A DNA stretch of 64,000 nucleotides, from contig CAZPUQ010000009.1 of assembly GCA_964589785.1 (NCBI GenBank), forward strand, positions 1-64,000, written 5' to 3'. This stretch comes from JAGVSR01 sp964589785. GTDB taxonomy: Bacteria; Pseudomonadota; Alphaproteobacteria; Rhizobiales; Hyphomicrobiaceae. Below the pieces are notes generated by a model. The model saw only the letters and a program-made list of their open reading frames with translations. It did no database searches and had not been told where the DNA came from. Numbering within the stretch: the stretch's first letter is position 1; the number at the start of each line of letters is the position of its first letter. Made by a program: the position numbers and the translations under genes. This document shows, piece by piece, positions 52,262 to 59,124 of this stretch.

Positions 52262-52948
52262 TTATTGGGCGGATATCGCCTGGGGCAGCGCGTTGAGCTC
52301 GGACCAGCCGTACCACATGATCTGGATGCCGATGCAGAGCAGGATGAACGCCATGAGGCGCGTCATCACGAGCATTCCGACATCGCCCAGCCAGGCGACG
52401 ACCGCCGTCGAGTTGCGGAAGATCAGGTAGAGCGCGAGGGACACGATCATCGCCCCGGTCGCCGCAACGACCGCGCCGGCGAGATAGAGAACGGGCGTCG
52501 TCGGGATCTGTGCGCCGAGGGCGATCGACGCGGCGATCGTGCCGGGGCCGGTCGTCAGCGGGAACGTAATCGGAAAGAAGCTGCGGCGGACGACCTCGGC
52601 GTGGCTCATTTCCGACGTCGCTTGCGCGGCCTTCGCGTGCACGTCGTCGTCCTCGGTGTGATGCAGCATGCGCCAGGCGGTGGACGCGACGAGGAGGCCG
52701 CCGCCGATGCGCACCACGGGCAGCGAGATCCCGAACAACGCGAGCACATAGGTGCCGATCAGCATCGCCGTCACGATAACGAACCAGCTATTGACGGCCA
52801 CCTGCTTGGCGAGGCGTCCGGCGAGGGCCCGATCCTGGCCGACGGTCGCCACGAACACCGGCGCCGTGCTGAGCGGATTGATGATCGGCAGCAGCGTCAC
52901 CGGGACGAGCAACAGGGACTTCAGGATCGGGATGAGCAGATGTTCCAA
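52262..52948 (-). CDS. marC: MarC family integral membrane protein
   Basis: 228 residues, six transmembrane helices. Family hallmarks: LLPIINPLSTAPVFVATVG near the N-terminus (about 19-37) and FPITFPLTTGPGTIAASIALG (about 132-152). MarC proteins were first linked to multiple antibiotic resistance but the role is unproven. The frame starts with TTG at 52948, with no better ATG before the first helix. It is monocistronic. Confidence 0.9.
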   Translation of the reverse strand: MEHLLIPILKSLLLVPVTLLPIINPLSTAPVFVATVGQDRALAGRLAKQVAVNSWFVIVTAMLIGTYVLALFGISLPVVRIGGGLLVASTAWRMLHHTEDDDVHAKAAQATSEMSHAEVVRRSFFPITFPLTTGPGTIAASIALGAQIPTTPVLYLAGAVVAATGAMIVSLALYLIFRNSTAVVAWLGDVGMLVMTRLMAFILLCIGIQIMWYGWSELNALPQAISAQ

Positions 52949-53320
52949 GGGGTGTCCACGCGCGTGCCGAGGTCGTTGTCAGGAGCGGCGCTGAGGGGCG
53001 GGCATGGCAGCCGCGGCCCGGCTGCACGTTGACGAACCCGGGTGCCATGGTGCCGACCGGCCCTATAGCGGACTTCAAGGTCCGTCGTCCATTCGGCTGC
53101 CGTTTCTCCGGCCGCTCGCCACTACGGAACATGTGGTGGCGTGATGAATTTCTAAGTCACAGCCGTCGCCTGTCGATCGGGTGATGTTGCGGCGGGGCAC
53201 CAGTGTAACATTTGCGAATGCTTATACGGAAAACTTCCTTGTGCGGCGCAATAAGTGTTTCTATGCTCAAGTCCGAGGTTCAAGGCCTACCGGTTCACGA
53301 AACCCGATGGAGGGGACGTG
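52949..53320. other. Divergent intergenic region, no gene seen
   Basis: 372 bases between marC and the secreted TraB/ChaN-like gene. AT-richer around 53195-53270 (promoter-like CTTATACGG near 53220). No convincing ORF. The region probably holds the promoters of both genes. Confidence 0.45.
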
Positions 53321-54301
53321 ATGCGCTCGTTCGCAGGTCTCGGGATTCTTGCGGCGGGCTGGATTTCCGCCGCGGCCTCGCCTGGAGCGGCAGGCGAGGC
53401 CTTGCCGGTCGCCAGTCTGCGCGACGTCTTCACCCGAAATGACCTCGTTTTTCTCGGTGACGTGAAGCACGGCGTTGAGACGCGCGTAGCCTTTTTTTCT
53501 TCCGAAGGTCTGTTTGCGGCGATGGCGGCGAGCGGCGTCCGGCATGTCGCCATCGAGATGCCGCGCGTTCTCGGCCGGCAGGCCATGGGCGTGGAGACGG
53601 ACGCCGACGTTGAACTCTTCGCCGAGGACGTCGTTCGCTCCCAACGCTGGCATTTCGTCGATCCGGACCGCGGGGACGAGGAGCCTGAGGCCAATCAGCG
53701 TCGCGTGGCAATGGCGCTTGCCCGCCAGGTGCTGTTGGCCCGGCGCTTCGGGATCAATCCGATCTTCTACGATTTCAACAATCCTTTCGGCAATTTCACG
53801 ACTTTGCACGATCCGGTCTATCGCTGCCTGGCCGAGCTCAGCTCGGTGACATGGGTGCGCTACGGGCTCGACCAAAAGGTGTCGAAGGCGGATCGCGATG
53901 CGGCCATCATGCGCGAGCGCTTCAGCCACGACGATGAGCTTGCCGCTTTCATCGAGGGCGAGGTCAAGCGCAACGGCGGCGGCAAGGTCGTCGTCATCCC
54001 CGGCTACGCGCATGCGGTCCTGCCGAACGGGCTTGCGGACCGGCTGGAACAGCGTCTCGGGCACCGTGCGGCCGTCGTCGGAATTTTCTCGGATGGGGGC
54101 GAGGAGGTGGCGTTCGTCGATTTTCTCGACGAGCAGGCGCGACTTCTCCAAATCGACCTGTCGCGCGCGCCGCATTACCGCTACCGGATCTCCACGGACA
54201 CGATCGAGCCGGAAGCAGAGCATCAGCGCTACGTGTTGCTCGACCACGCCCGGCAGGGCCGGATTCCGGCCGTGTGCCACCAGACCGCGGCTGCCGAATA
54301 A
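53321..54301 (+). CDS. Secreted protein of ChaN/TraB-like (TIKI superfamily) appearance
   Basis: 326 residues with a signal peptide (MRSFAGLGILAAGWISAAAS, cut near AAGEA). The first conserved block reads DLVFLGDVKHG (about 36-46) and VRHVAIEMP (about 70-78). It resembles the GE-x-H and E-M-x motifs of the ChaN/TraB/erythromycin-esterase superfamily, which bind metal or haem. A later V-V-V-I-P-G-Y-A-H-A-V segment (about 225) supplies the second His/Gly motif typical of this group. GGAGGGG before the ATG at 53321 decides the start. The assignment to the superfamily is tentative. It is monocistronic. Confidence 0.6.
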   Translation: MRSFAGLGILAAGWISAAASPGAAGEALPVASLRDVFTRNDLVFLGDVKHGVETRVAFFSSEGLFAAMAASGVRHVAIEMPRVLGRQAMGVETDADVELFAEDVVRSQRWHFVDPDRGDEEPEANQRRVAMALARQVLLARRFGINPIFYDFNNPFGNFTTLHDPVYRCLAELSSVTWVRYGLDQKVSKADRDAAIMRERFSHDDELAAFIEGEVKRNGGGKVVVIPGYAHAVLPNGLADRLEQRLGHRAAVVGIFSDGGEEVAFVDFLDEQARLLQIDLSRAPHYRYRISTDTIEPEAEHQRYVLLDHARQGRIPAVCHQTAAAE

Positions 54302-54349
54302 GCCCTGGGGTCCTTCAGGCCGCCCCGATGATCAACGCCTGAAATGGCC

Positions 54350-54505
54350 TGCGCGGATCGCGGCCTGCGCCGCGATGACGTCATCGGGTGGGTGCGCACC
54401 GCACCCTCAACGTCACCCCCGCGAAGGCGGGGGCCTGCGCAAGCCTTAGATGGAGCGCATTTGAAGGAGCTTGCGCGGATCGCGGCCTGCGCCGCGATGA
54501 CGTCA
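54350..54505. repeat. REP-like element: 34-bp direct repeats flanking a palindrome
   Basis: Identical 34-bp copies at 54350-54383 and 54472-54505 (start TGCGCGGATCG, end ATGACGTCA), each containing a perfect 8-bp hairpin ATCGCGGC-CTGC-GCCGCGAT. Between them lies CCCCCGC-GAAG-GCGGGGG (54416-54433), a palindrome of the widespread proteobacterial REP type. The unit lies between two convergent genes and may act as a terminator or an interspersed element. Confidence 0.7.
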
Positions 54506-54514
54506 AAAGGGCGA

Positions 54515-55849
54515 TCAACACGCCGGGACGGGGATGAAGGCTTGCAGATCGGTGCCTCCGCCATCGGCAGCGACAACCTTCAGAATGCCGCCGAGCGCGC
54601 TCACCCGCTCGCGCATGCCGCGCAGACCGAATCCGTCCGAGGTTTCTTCGGGAATGCCTTCCCCGTCGTCGCGGACGGTGATCGCAATGCCTGCGCCAGG
54701 GGGGCCGGCATCGGTGCGGGAGACGCCGGCAACGATCCGCGACGCCCCGGCATGCCGGTAGGCGTTCGTCAGGCCTTCCTGCACGACCCGGTAAATCGTC
54801 AGGACGGTCGTGGCGTCGAGATCGTCGAAGGGACCGGAGATGGCGAGCGCCAGCGACGTCTCGGGCTGCTGCTTGCGCCACATGTCGGCGAGCGCCTCGA
54901 GCGTGGGCGCAAGGCCCAGCTCCTGCAGTCCGGCAGGACTGAGACGCTGCAGAACCCGGCGGTTCGTTTGCTGCAGGGCGTCCGTGCGCTCCAGCATCGT
55001 TGAGACGTCGCGCCGGATGCGGTCCGGATCGATCTGGCCTTTGCCGATCAGTCCGGCGAGAGCCGTGCCGGAGGCCCGTAACGAGAAGAGGTAGGGGCCG
55101 AGTTCGTCGTGGAGCTCGCGCGCGACCTCGCGGCGCTCCTCGTCCTGGATGCGCACGACGGCCGTCGCGAGCCGCCGGTTCTCGTCGCGCGCGCGGTTGA
55201 GAGCGCCGGCCAGCGCGTTGATGTGATCGCCGATGCCGGCGATCTCAGGCGGGCCGCGGCGGGGCACCTCGACGTCGTAGTTGCCCTCCTCCAGGTGCGT
55301 GATCGCCGCGTGCAGGGCCTCGATCGGCGCCAGCGCGGAACGGATCTGAAAGTAGGTGACGGCGAAGGCGAACAGCGCGAAGAGCGCGCCGTAGAGCGCG
55401 ATCCGGCCGATTGTCTCCCAGACCTCGCGCATCTCGTCGCTGCCGTCGCCGGCGATCAGGATGGTGCCGAGGGAGCGCCCGCCGACGTCGACGGGCACGC
55501 GGATCACGCGCTCTTCCTCGAGCAGAAGCCAGGCAGGAATGGAGGCGCCGGGCTTGCGCGTGGCGGGCACCACATTGCCGCGCTCGGGCATGCGGGTTGC
55601 GAGGGTCACCGAGACGTGACGCTGGTTGCGCAGCCCGGCCACGAGCCCGGCGAGCGCATCCTCCGGATGGGGCGAGGAATGGAGAGCTTCGACGGACGAG
55701 CGCACGACCCCTTCCGTCACCCTGAGGCTACTCGTGATCTCGTTCCTCAGGCGGGGTCCGGCATCGAGAAGAAGGGCCGCGACCATCGACGCGATGGCCA
55801 GGGCGAGGACGAGGCCGAGGGCAAGGTTCAGACGCAGCTTCAGTGACAT
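54515..55849 (-). CDS. Sensor histidine kinase (NarL-type, HisKA_3)
   Basis: 444 residues. First transmembrane helix about 7-28, periplasmic sensor (about 30-145), second helix about 148-168, HAMP-like linker (about 170-225), then HisKA_3 with the phospho-accepting His247 in REVARELHDELG and an HATPase domain (N-box VQEGLTNAYRHA about 350, G-box DDGEGIP about 395, GFGLRGM about 405). Start at 55849 (MSLKLRLNLALG) chosen for the helix; the frame runs to 55906. It is divergent from its likely partner regulator, 139 bases apart, next to xoxF. Signal unknown; methanol-related or lanthanide sensing is a guess by position. Confidence 0.93.
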   Translation of the reverse strand: MSLKLRLNLALGLVLALAIASMVAALLLDAGPRLRNEITSSLRVTEGVVRSSVEALHSSPHPEDALAGLVAGLRNQRHVSVTLATRMPERGNVVPATRKPGASIPAWLLLEEERVIRVPVDVGGRSLGTILIAGDGSDEMREVWETIGRIALYGALFALFAFAVTYFQIRSALAPIEALHAAITHLEEGNYDVEVPRRGPPEIAGIGDHINALAGALNRARDENRRLATAVVRIQDEERREVARELHDELGPYLFSLRASGTALAGLIGKGQIDPDRIRRDVSTMLERTDALQQTNRRVLQRLSPAGLQELGLAPTLEALADMWRKQQPETSLALAISGPFDDLDATTVLTIYRVVQEGLTNAYRHAGASRIVAGVSRTDAGPPGAGIAITVRDDGEGIPEETSDGFGLRGMRERVSALGGILKVVAADGGGTDLQAFIPVPAC

Positions 55850-55988
55850 GAGACTCAGCGTGTTGCTCAACTTGCCCGATTGCAGCGGGCAAAATTCCCG
55901 ATTCACCGGATGCGCGCACCGCAGCTTGACGCTCGCCTCGGTAGATCGATACGTAACACAGTAACAGCCCGTTTCGGAGGGAGCCGGA

Positions 55989-56606
55989 TTGAAAGTTCTC
56001 GTCGTCGAGGATCATTCGATCGTCGTTGCAGGCTGTCGCGCGATGTTTGCCGACGATCCGGACGTTCAGCTTCTGGCCGCGCGGACGCTCGAGGAAGGGC
56101 GGCGGCTGCAGCGCGCGGAGCGGCCGGACGTGACTGTCGTCGACATCAATCTCCCCGACGGCTCCGGACTCGATTTCGCGCGCGATCTCGCCACCGCCTC
56201 ACCCGGCGCGAAGGTGATCGTCTTCACCATGAGCGATGCGCCGGTGCTGGCCATGCAGGCGATCGAGAACGGCGCGCTCGGCTACGTGAGCAAGAGCGGG
56301 GATCCGCAAGAGCTGCGTGAGGCCGTCTACGCGGTCCACTCCGGGGGGCGCTGGCTGCCGAACACGCTCCTGCAGGAGGTGGCGCTGTTGCGCGTCGATC
56401 GCAGCCGGCGGGCGCTGATGCTGAGCGACCGCCAGATCCAGATCCTGAAGGCGCTGGTGCGCGGCAAGAGCATGGCCGAGATCGCCGACGAGCTCGATGT
56501 TTGCTACAAGACGGTCGCGACCGACTGCGCGGCCATGCGCACGAAGCTCAATGCCCGCACGTCGTCCGAAATGGTGCGCGTCGCGGCCGAGATGAAGATC
56601 GTCTAG
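55989..56606 (+). CDS. NarL/LuxR-family response regulator
   Basis: 205 residues. Receiver domain with acidic pocket Glu7/Asp8, phospho-acceptor Asp52 in VVDINLPDG, Thr/Ser at FTMSD (about 80) and Lys in YVSKSG (about 102). The C-terminal LuxR-type helix-turn-helix (LSDRQIQILKALVRGKSMAEIADELDV, split near residues 142-168) follows. It starts with TTG at 55989 with GGAGGGAG close upstream. It pairs with the divergent kinase. It is the nearest regulator upstream of xoxF, 423 bases away on the same strand, so it is a candidate controller of the xoxF cluster. Confidence 0.93.
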   Translation: MKVLVVEDHSIVVAGCRAMFADDPDVQLLAARTLEEGRRLQRAERPDVTVVDINLPDGSGLDFARDLATASPGAKVIVFTMSDAPVLAMQAIENGALGYVSKSGDPQELREAVYAVHSGGRWLPNTLLQEVALLRVDRSRRALMLSDRQIQILKALVRGKSMAEIADELDVCYKTVATDCAAMRTKLNARTSSEMVRVAAEMKIV

Positions 56607-57029
56607 CGCTCGCGCTCGAACTTCCACGGCCCGTTGCATCGGATAGGCAACGCCGGTGCTCCGTTGCCAGCGGCGGATTTGCCATTGGAATGACGTCGGT
56701 TCCGGGATGAAGTCCCGCACGGGCTGCCGATCCGTGACATTCAGTCGGGCCATCATCCCCTTAAAATCCTTGGATGTTTTCAAGTTTGCGTGATTGGGAA
56801 GCAGCCTGCGGCAGAATGGGCGATTGTCCCGTCGCCGCACTTTTGCAGCACGCCTAGCGTCGCCGCCGTCATGACAGACGGCGCGCGCGGGTGAAGACGC
56901 CGGCGTGCTTCCTCCCGGCCCATCTTTTTGCCGCGCGATCCTCCCGTCATGGCTGCCGACGTCTCCGTACGCGACGCGCCGACAGCGCGGCGTTCGCAAA
57001 GCGCGAGACGAACACAAGAGGAGACGCAG
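56607..57029. other. xoxF upstream region
   Basis: 423 bases between the response regulator and xoxF. It holds one copy of the shared element (56772-56792), a CGGGA/TCCCG dyad near 56705 and no gene. Confidence 0.5.
56772..56801 (+). promoter_or_regulatory. Shared element upstream of xoxF (copy 1)
   Basis: GGATGTTTTC then AAGTTTGCGTG (56772-56792). It matches copy 2 before the ankyrin-fusion gene at 17 of 21 positions, and overlaps TTTGCGTGATTGGGAAG (56785-56801), which matches TTTGCAGGATCGGGAAG at 59034-59050 in 14 of 17. Located about 240 bases before the xoxF start. Confidence 0.55.
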
Positions 57030-58949
57030 ATGAAGGCAAGGAAGTTGGCTTTCGCCGTAGGCCTGATGGCTTCGGCGGTCGGCCTCTCGGGAGCGGCGCT
57101 CGCCAACGCCGAGATCGAGAAGCGCTCGGCAGACCACAACTACTGGAGCGTGCCGGGGCAGAACAACAAGCTGCACCGCCACAGCCAGTTGAAAGACATC
57201 AACACGAGCAACGTCGGCAAGCTGCAGTACGCCTGGTCGCAGTCGACCGGCGCGCTGCGCGGTCACGAGGGCCAGCCGGTCGTCGTCGAGCACAACGGCA
57301 AGCCGATGATGTACTTCTCCTCGGGCTGCCCCGAGATGACCAAGTGCAACATCCTGCAGGCGCTCGATCTGTCGGACCCCGACAATCCCGTCCAGATCTG
57401 GAACTACGTGAAGAAGACGGACCGCGACGAGTCGGCGGTTCCGCGCGCCTGCTGCGACACCATCCATCGCGGCGTGAACTATGTCGACAACAAGATCGTC
57501 TACCACACGCTCGACGGCTTCGTGATCGCTCTCGATGCCTCGACAGGCAAGGAGATCTGGGTCGTCAAGCACGCTTATCCCGAAAAGGGTGAGACGCTGA
57601 CCGGCCCCGTGCTCGTGGCCGAGAACCTCGTGATCGCCGGCTTCGGCGGCGACGAGTTCGCCGCTCGCGGCCGCCTCACGGCCTACGACCTGGCGACCGG
57701 CAAGGAAGTCTGGAAGTGCCACTCGACGGGTTCGGACAAGGACGTCTGCATGACGCCCGACACGAACAAGGCCAACCCGCACTTCGGCACGGCCGGCAAG
57801 GACCTGGGCATTTCCACCTATCCGAGCCGCGAAGGCCAGAAGGAGCATCCGCTCGGCGAATGGCAGATCGGCGGCGGCGCCTACTGGGCGTGGGGTTCGT
57901 ATGACCCCGAGCTGAAGATCGTCTACTGGTCGACGGGCAACCCCGGCCACTGGTCGCCGTCCTATCGCTGCGGCTACAAGGGCGCGGACCTGACCCACGA
58001 GAAGTGCAATGACGGCACGTGGGACAACAAGTGGTCGATGACCATCTTCGCCCGCAAGGTGGATAACGGCGAGGTCGTCTGGGCCTATCAGATGACGCCG
58101 TTCGACCAGTGGGACTATGACGGCGTGAACGAGAACATCCTCGTCGACAACCTCGACGTGGACGGCAAGAAGTACAAGGCTCTCGTCCACTTCGACCGCA
58201 ACGGCTTCGCCTACGTCCACGATCGCACGGACGGCACGCTGCTCCGCGCGAACAAGTTCGTGACGGTGGACTGGGCCGAGAAGGTCGATCTCAAGACGGG
58301 CCGTCCGATCAAGGTGAAGGAGCACTCTCCGTTCGCCGTCGGCGTCAACACGCCGGCCTGCCCCTCCGCCATGGGCGGCAAGGACCAGCAGCCCTGCTCG
58401 GTCGACCCGAAGGAGCCCAACAAGTTCTACTGCCCGACCAACAACTGGTGCATGGAGGACGAGCCGCAGGAGCGTTCTCACACGCAGCAGGGCACGGTGT
58501 ACGTGTTCGCGAACGTGTACATGTATCCCGAGAAGCCGGGCATCGCGGGCAAGATCAAGAAGTTCGACATCGTGACCGGCAAGGCCGACTGGGAGATTCC
58601 GGATCCCTATCCGAACTGGTCGGGCACCATGGTCACCGACGGCGGGCTGATGTTCTATGGCTCCAAGGGCGGCGACTTCCGCGCGGTTGACCGCAACTCC
58701 GGCAAGGTGCTTTGGCAGAAGCGCCTCGGCTCGGGCATCATCGGCAACCCCATCACCTACAAGGTGAAGGGCAAGCAGTATGTGTCGATCTTCGCCGGCC
58801 TCGGCGGCTGGATCGGCATCCCCGTCACCGCCGGTCTCGACATGGACGACAAGTTCGGCGCGATCGGTGCGACGGCCATGGCCAAGGCCACGGGTCTCGA
58901 CAAGATCCCGCAGGGCGGCATGCTCTACACCTTCCGTCTGGGTGACTGA
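57030..58949 (+). CDS. xoxF: Lanthanide-dependent PQQ methanol dehydrogenase, XoxF type
   Basis: Periplasmic alcohol oxidation. 639 residues with signal peptide cut near ALANAE; GAGGAGAC precedes the ATG at 57030. PQQ features: vicinal disulfide Cys141-Cys142 (RACCDT), Glu209, Asn304 and the active-site loop D-Q-W-D362-Y-D364-G. The second Asp (364) is what separates Ln-dependent XoxF from calcium-type MxaF, which has Ala there. Arg390 in HFDRNG fits the PQQ/substrate site. Eight-bladed W-motifs run through 540-600. It is longer than typical XoxF (about 600), with added Cys pairs 100/106, 230/240, 314/326, 444/456 and 468/474, so it belongs to a divergent clade. No cytochrome XoxG gene follows in this window. 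Confidence 0.92.
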   Translation: MKARKLAFAVGLMASAVGLSGAALANAEIEKRSADHNYWSVPGQNNKLHRHSQLKDINTSNVGKLQYAWSQSTGALRGHEGQPVVVEHNGKPMMYFSSGCPEMTKCNILQALDLSDPDNPVQIWNYVKKTDRDESAVPRACCDTIHRGVNYVDNKIVYHTLDGFVIALDASTGKEIWVVKHAYPEKGETLTGPVLVAENLVIAGFGGDEFAARGRLTAYDLATGKEVWKCHSTGSDKDVCMTPDTNKANPHFGTAGKDLGISTYPSREGQKEHPLGEWQIGGGAYWAWGSYDPELKIVYWSTGNPGHWSPSYRCGYKGADLTHEKCNDGTWDNKWSMTIFARKVDNGEVVWAYQMTPFDQWDYDGVNENILVDNLDVDGKKYKALVHFDRNGFAYVHDRTDGTLLRANKFVTVDWAEKVDLKTGRPIKVKEHSPFAVGVNTPACPSAMGGKDQQPCSVDPKEPNKFYCPTNNWCMEDEPQERSHTQQGTVYVFANVYMYPEKPGIAGKIKKFDIVTGKADWEIPDPYPNWSGTMVTDGGLMFYGSKGGDFRAVDRNSGKVLWQKRLGSGIIGNPITYKVKGKQYVSIFAGLGGWIGIPVTAGLDMDDKFGAIGATAMAKATGLDKIPQGGMLYTFRLGD

Positions 58950-58970
58950 TAGGCCATCTACGACAACTCG

Positions 58971-59000
58971 TCGCCCGGCGCCGTCACAGGCGCCGGGCGA
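58971..59000 (+). terminator. Strong hairpin after xoxF
   Basis: A perfect 12-bp GC-rich stem (58971-58982 with 58989-59000) and 6-nt loop 21 bases after the xoxF stop. No T-run. It may terminate most transcripts or protect the xoxF message from decay, leaving downstream genes at lower level. Confidence 0.6.
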
Positions 59001-59033
59001 ACTTGCTCTGAGCCTGAGGCGGCCGCATTCCTT

Positions 59034-59066
59034 TTTGCAGGATCGGGAAGTTTTCCTGTTTGCGGG
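59034..59066 (+). promoter_or_regulatory. Shared element upstream of the ankyrin-fusion gene (copy 2)
   Basis: TTTGCAGGATCGGGAAG (59034-59050) overlapping GGAAGTTTTC then CTGTTTGCGGG (59046-59066). Corresponds to copies 1 and 3; lies about 60-90 bases before the start at 59125, a suitable activator position. Confidence 0.55.
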
Positions 59067-59124
59067 GATGGCCGCCCACACTAAATGGCAACGTTGTAGC
59101 GTTTCGTTTGGAACGGGAAAGTCC

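Noticed and set aside
54350..54505. Possible CRISPR-like repeat pair
   Set aside because: Only two copies, a hairpin-forming sequence, an 88-base middle holding a REP palindrome, and no cas genes.
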